Positions 1-9,680 of a stretch of DNA of 64,000 bases are shown in pieces (position 1 is the stretch's first letter; the number at the start of each line of letters is the position of its first letter). Where the stretch lies: NCBI GenBank assembly GCA_028551475.1, contig CM052362.1, positions 6,509,354 to 6,573,353 of the forward strand. Reading direction: 5' to 3'. The stretch comes from Casuarina equisetifolia (taxonomy: Eukaryota > Streptophyta > Magnoliopsida > Fagales > Casuarinaceae). The translations under genes and the position numbers were made by a program. The notes under the pieces were generated by a model. That model made no database searches and had not been told where the DNA came from. It worked only from the letters and a program-made list of their open reading frames with translations.

Positions 1-1500
1 TGGCCTTTGTTCTCAAGGCGTGTTCGATTGTAACGGCCTTCGAGGAGGGTCGGCAGGTGCATACGCGTGTTTTGCGATCTGGATACGGGTCGAGCCCATT
101 TGTACAGACGGCGTTGGTGAATTTCTATGCGAAATGCAATCAAATTGGGTTTGCAAAGATAGCGTTTGATGAAATTCCTGAAAGGAATTTAGTTGCGTGG
201 AGTACAATGATTAGTGGATATGTGAAAGTTGGAATGTATAATGCAGCACTGGGGCTTTTTAGGGAAATGCAGGAGGCGGGCGTTGAACCAGATGAAGTTA
301 CGCTATTGAGCGTGATTTCTGCGTGTGCAATATCGGGAGCTCTGGATATTGGTAGGTGGGTTCACTCATATATAGAGAAGCAGATGATTGATACTGATCT
401 TGAACTTAGTACTGCACTTGTCAATATGTATGCCAAGTGCGGGTGTATTGAAAAAGCAAAGGAAATTTTTCATGAAATGCCAGTGAGAGATACCAAAGTT
501 TGGAGTACAATGATTATGGGGTTGGCGGTTCACGGGCTTTCAAAAGATGCTTTGGAGACCTTTGCTAGGATGGAAGATGCCAAGGTAATAACACGAAAGG
601 GCATGTTTAGCTTGAGCCTTGAGTTACAAACCACTTTCACATGTATTTTAGGCTTATATATCATAGGCCTTAGAAGCCAAGGAAAGGTTTTACATGCTGG
701 AATTGCCTCTGGTTTCTCCAATTACGAGCTTATGGAGTTGACTCTGGCCTTTTTCTTTCCTTTTTCTTTTCCCCTTTGTTTTGGTTGGGTGAAGGTCAAA
801 GTAGTTTCTGTAGAAACTTATTTTTTCCAACTTGTTTCCAATGGTCTTGCTGATCTCTTTTCAGGTGAAGCCGAACCACGTAACCTTCCTTGGCGTCTTA
901 TCTGCATGTGTGCACGGTGGGCTAGTTTCAGAAGGTTGGCGATATTGGTCAAGCATGCTTGAATCTGGAATTGAGCCATCAATGGAGCATTACAGTTGTA
1001 TGGTTGATCTACTCTGCCGAGCTGGCCTTGTTGATGAGGCATTCAATCTTGTTGAGGACATGGCCGTGCCACTAGATCCAGCAATTTGGCGAACACTACT
1101 TGTGGGTTGCATGAAGAATAAGATGTTGAATAAAGGTGAAATTGTAGCCAAGAAGCTTCTTGAACTAGAACCACTAAATGCAGAGAATTATATACTCCTA
1201 TCGAATTTCTATGCGTCAGTTTCTCAGTGGGACAAGAAGAGCCAAGCGAGACAGAAGATGAAGGAGAAAGGTATCAAGGCGATTCCTGGGTGCAGCTCCA
1301 TTGAGGTTGATGGATTTGTGTATGAGTTTGCTAAGGATGACTTTTCCCATCCAGAGACAGAGGAGTTAAATAAAATTTTGAGAAATATTTCTGAACGGGT
1401 TCGTGAATTTGGGCATAAACCATGGATTTCGGATGTACTACACGATTTGGATGATGAAGAGAAGGAGACCGAGCAAAGCTATCTTTGGGCTGTAGGATGA
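1..1500 (+). CDS. Pentatricopeptide repeat protein, PLS class with E/E+ region (5' end outside window)
   Basis: The frame is open from base 3 and there is no start codon, so the gene begins upstream. Exon 1 ends at 584. An intron with GT at 585 and AG at 863-864 follows, and exon 2 is 865-1500; the join keeps the frame and restores the PPR phrase KPNHVTFLGVLSACVHGG. Degenerate 31-36 residue PPR units are visible, for example TALVNMYAKCGCIEKAKEIF, followed by an E domain (NYILLSNFYA, then CSSIEVDG) and an E+ like stretch (HDLDDEEKE). Proteins of this class bind organelle RNA and usually direct C-to-U editing. The last residues SYLWAVG are not family sequence. They lie in the segment repeated at 10686, so the natural C-terminus (longer E+ or DYW) has probably been cut off. 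Family assignment is certain; target and symbol are unknown. Confidence 0.93.
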
Positions 1501-3190
1501 CCTTGCCAAGCATGTTGAAGTTTCCAGAATGCTACTGAAAGAGTCTTAAGGCAGCTAGCCTTTTTTACACTCTTTTATTTGATCTCTGTCTAACTAAAAG
1601 GTTAAAATATTCTCTCAAAACTTGGTTCTTTCCTTTCCTTGGTTCTGTTTTGCTATGAGGCCAAAATCTAAGTTGGGTTTTACATAAATCAACGGAATTA
1701 TGACCTTCTATCAGTAGGTGGGACACCTATAGGGTTCTTTCATATCACAGTAAGGCTGCACCCAAATCGTCACTGACTAAATGGAAGTTGGGTACTAGTT
1801 TGCAAACCATATCATGCCAACCAACTCTATTAATTCTTCATACTTGCCATAGCCTGCTAAACACCCTTACTAATTGCATCATGAAATTTTTGAAACAACT
1901 GAAATCTCCTTTGGGAGAGAGAGCTTTGCGCCATTTAATCTAACCAAAAATTCATTTACCAAAACTAAGCCTCTTATTCTTTTTAAGCCACATTCAGGAT
2001 GAGTTTTCTAACAAAGAGGTTCAAACTTAAGTGTGCTCTTAGATTGAATATGTGTTTGAGGTTCAAGCCAACCAACCTAAACTACTTGAATACTAAAATT
2101 AGTTATAAATCAAAAATATTGTAAATGTCAAATAATATCTTTTTTTTTTCTTTGGTAACTTATTCACCCTTGGAGTGTTGAACTAAAATCAAAAAATTTC
2201 AAGTAATACGTCTTTACCATTGAATTAGTTATTTTTCGACAAATAGATATCTATAGATGTGTATATATGTCATACTTGACTTGATTCAAACTTTCATTAA
2301 TTATTTTTTATAAGAAGTTTCTTCAAAGCTCTTATGTTTGAATCTAAATGAAAATATTATACATTGTCAAGGTTATCACACTGTTTGGATGTGATCAAAA
2401 TTTTCATCCCTTGAACTATAATTGAAAAAAGTAATTTAATTTAGTCTATGCAATAACCTAAAAGAGTAATGGGTTCTTTAGAAGACTTTTATTGGGGAGA
2501 AAAAGTCACTAAATAGAGGAAATTCCAAAAAAAAAAAGAAACGATCATTGGAAGCAAACTGGGGTGGAAAAACTCATGTTTATGTACGTATTGGGAGATT
2601 ATAGGCATATGAACCTCGACAATTATATTACCAAAAAGAAAAAAATAGAAAGAGAGAAATAAAAAAAAGTTAAGTACTTTCACTTTTAGTGACTTAAAAA
2701 ATAAAATTAAGATTAATACGATTAGTTTTGACTAATTCATGTATCCCACATGTGTTATTGTTATTAGTTTGGCAATATGGTTTGATTGGTTTTACGGTTA
2801 GTTAAGTTTAACAAATGTATAATGACTTTATGAAAGATTGTGTTTCAAAATATAATAAGGATGACATAATATCTCATCGTTTTGTTCAAAATAATTATTT
2901 CAATTACACAAATATGTATTCAAATTATTCTAAAAACATCTGAATTTTAGGTACATCAACTTAGGGACTCAAAAAGGATAGCCCATCTTTTTTCATCTTT
3001 TCTCAGTATTTTACCATGTTACCATGTTACCTTTTGAGATCCCCTAAAAAGCCCCTCAAAAGAAAAAGAATCCAGTTTCTATACAATCCATAAATTCAAC
3101 TTAAATGGCGTCCCAGAAAGTCAGAATTAGACGGCGCATAGCAAAGTCGAGAGTATCTCCAAAACGAAGCCCTTAGTGTGAATCTCCGTG
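1501..3190. other. AT-rich non-coding part of copy 1
   Basis: 3' flank of the PPR gene and distal upstream region of the small gene at 3360. In a frame other than the PPR frame, just after TAG at 1495, a short open stretch reads DDLAKHVEVSRMLLKES and stops. The same reading is kept in copy 2 near 10708. I recognise no gene in the remainder. Confidence 0.6.
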
Positions 3191-3197
3191 CATAAAA
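3191..3197 (+). promoter_or_regulatory. Possible TATA-like element of the small-protein gene, copy 1
   Basis: CATAAAA lies about 165 bases before the ATG at 3360 and is kept in copy 2 at 14375-14381 within the same context (GTGCATAAAACCCGGGCT). It is a weak match to TATAAA, so this is inference from position and conservation. Confidence 0.35.
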
Positions 3198-3277
3198 CCC
3201 GGGCTTCAAAGCTGGTCCTGACTAAACGACACCGAAAGTCAAGGAAGAAGGAATCGAAAAGCCTCAGAGCTCTAAGA

Positions 3278-3292
3278 ATGCGCGCTCTGTAG
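3278..3292 (+). other. Minimal upstream ORF (Met-Arg-Ala-Leu-stop)
   Basis: ATG CGC GCT CTG TAG lies 67 bases before the main start. Copy 2 has the same four residues at 14463-14477 with a synonymous change (CGC to CGT). It would be in the leader if transcription starts near 3220, as the TATA-like element suggests. Confidence 0.4.
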
Positions 3293-3359
3293 AGCATTGG
3301 TACTTCACTCCGATCTCTCACGCTTTCTGTGTGTGTTTCCGGGGGAGAAGATATTGGCG

Positions 3360-3554
3360 ATGGCGAACCAGTTGGGGAGTCTGGTGGAATCCATAAAGTC
3401 GAAGGTGAGGGCGCTCAAGAAGTCCAAGAAGCCATACGTGAAGATGGACAAGAGCTCCAGCGTCAAGGTGGAGATCCGTAGCTGGAAGGCCCGCAAGCTC
3501 ATCGACAAGACGCTCAAGGTCGCCGATCATCCTGGCAAGCACAGCGTCTTTTGA
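3360..3554 (+). CDS. Small basic plant protein of unknown function, 64 residues, copy 1
   Basis: The ORF begins at ATG 3360 (context GGCGATGGC), reads MANQLGSLVESIKSKVRALK, then a lysine-rich stretch (KKSKKPYVKMDKSSSVKVEI), and ends ADHPGKHSVF. It is lysine/arginine-rich with no signal peptide or membrane segment. The longer frame starting at 3297 uses a non-ATG codon and is rejected. The second copy at 14549 is identical except W42R (RSW to RSR) and H61R (GKH to GKR). Conservation of an intact frame in both copies supports a real gene. I do not recognise a named family. Arginine at both sites in copy 2 fits the surrounding basic pattern, so the W and H here may be derived. Confidence 0.82.
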   Translation: MANQLGSLVESIKSKVRALKKSKKPYVKMDKSSSVKVEIRSWKARKLIDKTLKVADHPGKHSVF

Positions 3555-6095
3555 TAGTAACACCTCCTCTTTGTTTCTGTTTGATCATCAAACTAAGATT
3601 GTGTCGTCTCTCTGTTTCTTCTTGTGCCCCCGATTCCGTGTTTATTTTCTTTCGGCTCCAGAATCTCTGAAAAAGGACTAACCATTTTGCAGTGGCTTAT
3701 AGATGGAAGAAACAAGAATTTGATCCTGATATATACCGTTCTGTTTTTGTGTTTTTGTTTTCTGTTTTCACTCAGTATCAGAAGAAATCATTGAAAACTA
3801 CAAATAGTTAGCTGTAATTAGAGCTTAACCAGCAAATTGAAGTCATATTAGTCGGATCCTAGTACATTTATGCAATTCTCCTGTTTTCTCTTTTGCTTGA
3901 TGACTTAAATCTAGAAGTAGAAAGGTCATTAATCATAAATGTAATTTAGGAGATTTAAAATTAAATACATAATATCTTCTTTTTTTATCATCTTAAATTT
4001 GTTGATATTATATTAGATATTGAATTTTAGAGATAACACCCGCTCATGAAACTCTGTGTAGATCCTTTAATCCTAGTTAAGAATATGATTACGTAGATTG
4101 CTACATCATGTTAAGTGCTTGGCTATAGGATTGGGTTAACAGCCTTTGAGCTGGAAAATCCTGAAGACTTAAGGGAACAAACTTCTTCTTACCGCCCCTA
4201 CCTATTTTGGATAACACAGTTACAACACACTACGGCTCTATAGGATGAGACCGCAACCTCCAATGGATCTCAAAAGGGAGATTCAACCTTAATCTGATAA
4301 AAGTTCATACATGCCCAGTACAGTACACAAAAGGAGCTTATAAGCTCTGCTCTTCCCTCTCGCCATTATCCTGACGAATAGAGGTCTAGCTTCCTACTAC
4401 TAAGTACTCATTAGAGCTTTTATTACAACAAAAGTGTGGGCTATTACAGTACCTTCTTAGCCCCCGGAACGTCTTCACTAGCTGGTCGTTTCTCTCTCCT
4501 TCAGTCCCATCTTGGTCTTCCCTTGGTCATTAGAACCCGTCTTGGCAGTGAGCCTCCCGTGACTTGAAAGCTCTTGCTCTGCTGTTCTGCTCTCTGCCTC
4601 TTTCCATGCTGGCTCATTACTTATCTTATTTAGGAATCAAAGCATTCCTACTTTTTAATCAACTTGTCTAACATTTCTTGGCATGTCCAATTGAGAGGTT
4701 CATACATGCTGATTGTCCTTGAGCCACTGCACAATAATAGGGTCATCGTGTGCATGCGTTGCGTAATCCATGGTTCACACACGTTCATCAATCGGATAGA
4801 GTAGACTCTTTTTTTTTTTCCCCTTAATTTTCCCTCACAAAGCAGCTCTTAATTATGGAGTAAATTAGATAGATTCATTTCTAGGGTTATTGTATCAGAC
4901 AGATTAGAGAAGGGACTATGGTACGGCAAGGGACACAAACGATCGACCCTGGATCGGTGGTCAAAGGAGACCAGGTTTTAATGTCTCTTTCTGGTATCCC
5001 GTATCTGGTAGTTGTGAATTGCTAATCTGAGCCACAAAGTAATGAAATGTTAAGGTCGGTGAGGAAGTTGTCAAGGAAAAGTGGAGCGTTATTTCTTCCT
5101 TTCACATAAATATGAACGAGGAAGAGTGATTTCCTGGACTTCTAAGCAAACACTTTGGAGGAGGAAAATTGATGTTTGGGAAGAAGGAAAATGATAATGA
5201 CGACTCTTTCTCTCTGTCTCTCTCTTTGGAATTATAAGAACGTCAGATTCTGATTTTAAAACAAACCGTTTTGTCATACACCTTAGATTGGTCTACCATC
5301 GGTTCTACATAATCTGCTTAAAATGGGAAACCAAATCCATATGGAGTTTATTTTTTTTGGATTATTTTATCCCAAAACAGTGTGAGAACAATGGTAGCTG
5401 CGTCTAGAGGTATTATTTTTTAAATTACGCTTACAATTTTTTTATAAGAAAAATAAATTTATTTTTGTGGGCTCAACCTTTCCCAAGGTGTTTGGCCGTG
5501 TTTAGCAATTTGTAGCTGTTTTTAGATGCTGTCGACAGAAAGCATAAGCATCATATAATAATATAGGAAAAGGCATTGGGCTGATGTCCTATATAAGGCC
5601 GTGGCATGTGTCCTCAAGTGCACTATTTGTAAAGGGCCTTGATCCATCTCTTATTATATTAGTTACAGGTTTTGAAGGTTCTTTCTAAAACTAAAGTAGT
5701 CCAACTAATCGGGCACAAAAAGGCTTCACAACTATCAGATTTTTGAACTGAAAGCATCAATAGAAAGTGAGGTTATTTTATTGAAAGATGAAGTGGCGTG
5801 GAGGTGCAGTCACTGAATATAGATTGAAATGGATGGCTTCAAAAGTCATTTGTTATACCTTGGAGTATCACCTAATGGTATAGAAGGTCTAGGAATTAAA
5901 TTTAGAACGATGAATTCCTTTATATTGATTTTTGTTTGCTTATAGTTATCTTACGTCATCAATATTTTAACCTAAATCTTTGTTATGTGTTGAAGTGTTT
6001 TTTTTTTTTTAACAATTAGTTTAAATGAACAAATTTAACTCTTTTTAACATGATATTAAAATTTAAATTTAGATACCACATCTTACTAGAAATTG
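3555..6095. other. 3' flank of small gene and AT-rich non-coding DNA (copy 1)
   Basis: The first 200 bases after the stop are nearly the same as in copy 2 and probably hold the 3' untranslated region. The rest aligns with 15250-16850 apart from the insert at 4107-4614. No open frame resembles a protein. Confidence 0.6.
4107..4614. mobile_element. Insertion of about 508 bp present only in copy 1, possibly a solo LTR or small transposon
   Basis: Copy 2 reads GTGCTACATTACTTATC where copy 1 reads GCTACAT, then 508 extra bases, then CATTACTTATC. The insert is flanked by a direct CAT (4104-4106 and 4615-4617), possibly a 3-bp target duplication. The interior starts near TGTTAAGTGC and ends near GGCTCA, reminiscent of LTR TG/CA termini, but the termini do not line up cleanly with the duplicated CAT. 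It has no coding capacity. Class is unresolved. Confidence 0.55.
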
Positions 6096-6103
6096 AGTCC
6101 CAT

Positions 6104-6310
6104 AAAACAGAGAGGCGGTAGGTTTTGAGGTATTGTCTCAACCAGACCAAGTATGGGAATCTCTAAATTAGAAGTTGTTGTTTGAATGATAGAAGTTGGC
6201 AGCAAGGGCCAATGGTGGGTGTTTTCATTGCTGGCAGGAAAGGGAACCTGCTGTTTTCGGGGTGCGTTTACCATCGAAGTAGTGGTTGGAAGGCTTGCTG
6301 TTTTTGAAGT
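6104..6310. mobile_element. Fragment related to the gypsy leader at 9681
   Basis: The block from AACAGAGAGGCGG through the TTGGAAGGCTTGCTGTTTT region matches 9681-9885 in the same orientation, including GGTGGGT..TTTTCATTGCTGG and AACCTGCTGTTTT. At 9681 this block leads into a gag-coding region; here it stops after about 200 bp. It begins within a few bases of where duplication copy 1 ends. Confidence 0.75.
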
Positions 6311-6584
6311 GTGGAAACACTAAACTGTGATTAGTTTTTTTTTTGTAAAAGAGAAATATTATCTTCCTAAAGGAGAAAATGAAATCACACTATAAACTTG
6401 GGTGCATCAGCAGTATAAGGTTGAAGAACGCAACTATATTCGCAAAAACAGCAACAAATATACACTAAAAGGCCATAAACAGCTCATTACATAGGAAAGG
6501 AGTGACCAAGCACAGAGCTATCTATCTGAATATACCAAAAACGGCCCCAAAAAATCTATTTACCATGAACATTTAGTTACAGAT
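6311..6584. other. Probable 3' flank/UTR of the reverse-strand IDM1-like gene
   Basis: About 270 bases downstream of the stop at 6585. On the gene strand there is a run of ten A (forward T run at 6335-6344). No other feature seen. Confidence 0.4.
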
Positions 6585-8651
6585 CTAAATTGCTGACACA
6601 AGATGTGTCCAACCACCAACATGGAATGGGAATTGACTTTCACTGACTGATGTCTTCTTTTTCTGCCAGCATGTTGAATCATAATTGCTTTGCCTCCTGC
6701 GGATTAAGCTGTTCCTCCACGGGAAGTACTTGGGATATTCACAATTGTTGCTCCCGCTTGCCTTCGGAAAGGTGGCTTCTTCATCCAGACACTTTGGCTT
6801 AACTTTGGCATCACTCACAGCACTTTCCACAGGTCCTTCATCTACCACAACCTCTGCTGCAGGCTTCTTCCTCAACAGTTTCTGGCACATGATGGTGTCT
6901 TGGAAATCAAGGAAAGTATACTCCAGAAACTGTAGCCTCTCAGAGTTTGTCATCTTAGAGAACCCAAATGAAGTTGTCCATGTCTGCAAAGCAGTAGGAG
7001 CAGCAGGCAAAACCAACCTCTCCACTCCCAGAGCCATCAACTGTTTTTCAAGCTCATCCATCAATATGCCACACATTCCACATCTACGATAGTTAAAGCT
7101 GGTGCAAACAAGAGGTACTTCAGCCACCTTTTCTCCATGAATCTTAATGATAGCCACAGAAATTACTTCACTGTTCCTTTCTAAAAGCACAGTGTAGAAG
7201 CCATAGTATCTTGATTGGTTTAGCTCTGACCCTGGACTGAAAATTACCTCTTCAACGAGGTCTCTGTTGCTATGAGGATCTTTCACCGGCTCAAAGCAGT
7301 TGTGCATTACTTTCAGAGCAGCTTTGAGCTTGCTGTCATTCTCGGTCGTGGCCTTCATATCATCAGAATCAAGACTACAGCTTTCAGGACTCGTCCCACA
7401 CTTGAGCAGTGTCCATGTCAAACTCTCACCACCCACTGGAATTGGTTTTCCCAAAAGCCTTCCAAGACCCAAAAATATATGCTCACACTTTCTGCCACAA
7501 AACTCACGATCTTGACTTGCTTCCTCTTCATTCCTTCGGCACCCACCATGAAATTTTTGCTCGCATTGCTTGCAAGTAATGAAATGATCATCCATAGAAT
7601 TGCTTTTGTTTACTTGAAGCTCACTGCGACCACCAATTCCACGAACGCATGATGGGCAAAACCAATCGCCAGCAGGAACATCCTTCAAGCCAAGACAACA
7701 TCTGTGGAATGAAGATGGGCACCGATCACATAAAACCAACTCACCCCCATAGTGACAAACAGCGCAGAAATCGTCATTCTCTTGAAGCTTTCTTGTAAGG
7801 GTTTTGCTCTGATCACTACTCATCGCCTGCCGTTGGCAATCTTGTAGACTCCTCCCATCTTCAAGTATAATATTGGCAGCCGGTCGGTGATTTGAACTAT
7901 CGGCATGAGCTTCAAAACCGGTGAGAGTGAACAGTTTATGGCAACAACCGCACTCAACCCCATCACGAGTCAAGTACCCTTCTTTCAGAGGAGCCAAACC
8001 ATTCTTACCACGGTAATGTACTCTTGTCCCAGGCAACACCACATCGTTTTCTACCAACCAAGATAAACTTACGCGGGATTTGTGGTTTGAGGAACCACGA
8101 ATTCCTCCATCCTTCCCTCTTTTTCTTGATCCGATCACACTTTTTCTTGGATTTGCCCTCATTTTCTTCATATTCTTGAGTATCTTTCCTGTTCTTCTCT
8201 TTAGATGGCTGGCTGAGTTGCCCCTAACTTCATCGTTGACGTTGATCGACTCCAAGGGCTCAAGATTACGATCAGCCGTTTCCCAAACAGAGGAAGAACC
8301 AGAAACAGAGGCCTCAGTTTCAGGAACAGAACAGGGAGCAACAGATTCAATTTGGGGAACAGAATTCGACCCAACACTCTCAAAAAACTTTTCTTGATCG
8401 ATACAGGCTTTACATGCCGTTCGAAGGGAGTAGAAACACCTTCCACAGGGTGAGGTGTAGCGCAACTCAAACCTTTCTCCCTTCCGACGGTACCAAAACA
8501 CCCACCCCATCGCCGACAGATGCTTTCTGGCCTTTACTTTCAGATCTTCCTTGTTGAGAGAATTCTTACACAGATACCAATCCACGGCAGCCTGGGGGCA
8601 ATACTCGGGCTCAACAGCAAGCACATCGGGAGGGAAACAACGATTCTCCAT
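6585..8651 (-). CDS. IDM1-like nuclear protein: MBD-like, TDBD, PHD finger and GNAT domains (688 residues)
   Basis: One uninterrupted frame from ATG 8651; the extra 35 codons upstream lack an ATG. Visible in order: an MBD-like region about 40-85 (GWVFWYRRKGERFELRYTSP); basic nuclear-localisation stretches 151-180; a TDBD/Jas-like domain about 199-260; a PHD finger 295-337 with the C4HC3 ligands (CAVC, CDRC, H-CC, CPSC); a second, degenerate Cys-rich finger 357-393; and a GNAT domain about 440-595 with the acetyl-CoA loop YRRCGMC. Arabidopsis IDM1/ROS4 has this order and acetylates histone H3 to guide active DNA demethylation. A similar chromatin role here is inference. The family is usually multi-exon, so an intronless gene is notable. 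Reverse-strand TATA at 8974-8981 and a repeat-bearing leader precede it. Confidence 0.9.
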   Translation of the reverse strand: MENRCFPPDVLAVEPEYCPQAAVDWYLCKNSLNKEDLKVKARKHLSAMGWVFWYRRKGERFELRYTSPCGRCFYSLRTACKACIDQEKFFESVGSNSVPQIESVAPCSVPETEASVSGSSSVWETADRNLEPLESINVNDEVRGNSASHLKRRTGKILKNMKKMRANPRKSVIGSRKRGKDGGIRGSSNHKSRVSLSWLVENDVVLPGTRVHYRGKNGLAPLKEGYLTRDGVECGCCHKLFTLTGFEAHADSSNHRPAANIILEDGRSLQDCQRQAMSSDQSKTLTRKLQENDDFCAVCHYGGELVLCDRCPSSFHRCCLGLKDVPAGDWFCPSCVRGIGGRSELQVNKSNSMDDHFITCKQCEQKFHGGCRRNEEEASQDREFCGRKCEHIFLGLGRLLGKPIPVGGESLTWTLLKCGTSPESCSLDSDDMKATTENDSKLKAALKVMHNCFEPVKDPHSNRDLVEEVIFSPGSELNQSRYYGFYTVLLERNSEVISVAIIKIHGEKVAEVPLVCTSFNYRRCGMCGILMDELEKQLMALGVERLVLPAAPTALQTWTTSFGFSKMTNSERLQFLEYTFLDFQDTIMCQKLLRKKPAAEVVVDEGPVESAVSDAKVKPKCLDEEATFPKASGSNNCEYPKYFPWRNSLIRRRQSNYDSTCWQKKKTSVSESQFPFHVGGWTHLVSAI

Positions 8652-8823
8652 TGCGGAACAATGAGCGAAAGAAAACAAATCTAGGATTTTCAGAGTTCGA
8701 GAGAGGAAAACTAGGGTTTGAGCGAGAGGAAGAGGAGGGATTTCCTTTCCGATCAAATGGATTTTGTGAGCAACGGTCGGATTCTGCAGTGTTTATAACG
8801 GGCAGAAGACAGGTCACAAACAT
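8611..8823 (-). other. Upstream ORF of 70 codons overlapping the IDM1-like start
   Basis: On the gene strand, ATG at 8823 opens a 70-codon frame that stops at 8611, 40 bases past the main ATG at 8651 and in a different frame. If the transcript starts near 8945 (TATA at 8974-8981), ribosomes would meet this AUG first and pass the main start. The peptide (MFVTCLLPVINTAESD...) resembles nothing I know. Confidence 0.45.
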
Positions 8824-8958
8824 GATGGGAGACAGCTGTTTACGACGGGAGACTGGAGATAACGGTCGAATTTTAGAGTGTTTACAACGGGCAGATGACA
8901 GGTCAGAAACACGACCAGGAGACAGTTGTTTACAACAGGAGACTGGAGACCGGTCGGA
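8772..8958. repeat. Tandem repeat with 89-bp period, about 2.1 copies
   Basis: AACGGTCG at 8772 recurs at 8861, and CGGTCGGATTTT starts again at 8951. Each unit holds GTGTTTA.AACGGGCAGA, ACAGGTCA.AAACA, GGAGACAG.TGTTTAC and GGAGACTGGAGA. It lies between the predicted TATA box and the start of the IDM1-like gene, hence probably in its transcribed leader. Confidence 0.85.
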
Positions 8959-8973
8959 TTTTTCTTTTACCGT

Positions 8974-8981
8974 CTTTTATA
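8974..8981 (-). promoter_or_regulatory. TATA box for the IDM1-like gene
   Basis: Reverse-strand TATAAAAG, about 325 bases upstream of ATG 8651. It predicts a transcription start near 8945 and a leader of about 295 nt. Confidence 0.55.
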
Positions 8982-9655
8982 GTGTTGTCATTTTTAATTC
9001 AGTTAATAACGTAAAGCGTGATGCAAGAGTGAATTTTAACTACACAGGAAACCACCCAAGCGTTGGCATGCAAGCAAGAGACAGCTTTCAAGTTGGATCT
9101 TTTTTTGTTGGCTTCTCATAGTATGATTATCGAAAATATATTAATCTTTTAAGTGAAATAATGTGTTTTTATTTATCTACTATTATATTTTACACAATTA
9201 GTCTTGTAAGATTTTGTTAATCAAACTGTCAAATATGTTTGAGATGGGAAAAAGAATTCTCTTGAGATTATGTTTGATCTCGTATTCCATATAAATAAGC
9301 TGTTTGGAACTTATTTCTTTCTTTTTTTTTTTTTAATCATAGATTTCTTGCTAATGTAGTCTTAAAAAGAGGATGTTATTTTTTGTGTGTAATCCAAGCA
9401 AATGACCCATAAAGGTAAAAGGCAAAATAAACATATGTGATGGGAATTCGTCAGTTTATTGGAATGATTTGAAAATACCATGAAATAGTAAAATCAAGTT
9501 GCATTTTTTTTTTTTTAATTATTGTTAAAAATAAGATCTTTGGGTCATAATATTTAAATATAAATTTATTCTGTCCCGTGTCTTTTAGTCTTTGTCACGT
9601 GAGGTAGGGAAAAACATGATAAGCTGAGGGAGTTGTTGGTCATTTCATCCGTGCC
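8982..9655. other. AT-rich intergenic DNA
   Basis: Between the IDM1-like promoter and the gypsy remnant. Contains poly-T runs (near 9325 and 9505) and a G-box-like CACGTG (near 9598). No gene seen. Confidence 0.5.
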
Positions 9656-9680
9656 CAAGGGCTTTTAGATGGCGAAATCG

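Larger units (their letters stand above)
1476..6105. repeat. Segmental duplication, copy 1
   Basis: From the block AAGCTATCTTTGGGCTGTAGG (1476) to GAGTCCCATAA (6105) this sequence aligns with 10686-16856 in the same orientation. It includes one small gene, its promoter and long AT-rich flanks. Copy 1 has a roughly 508-bp insert at 4107-4614 that copy 2 lacks. Copy 2 has several inserts that copy 1 lacks. Copy 1 starts inside the last codons of the PPR gene and ends where a retroelement-like block (6104-6310) begins. Confidence 0.92.

Noticed and set aside
57..962. Single 301-residue frame reading through the PPR intron
   Set aside because: Residues after 584 lose PPR character (FFFPFSFPLCFG). 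The GT at 585 and AG at 863-864 restore a continuous PPR/E protein, so the region is an intron. Position 57 is GTG, not a start.
7272..7652. Forward frame of 126 residues inside the IDM1-like gene
   Set aside because: Antisense shadow of the PHD/GNAT coding region.
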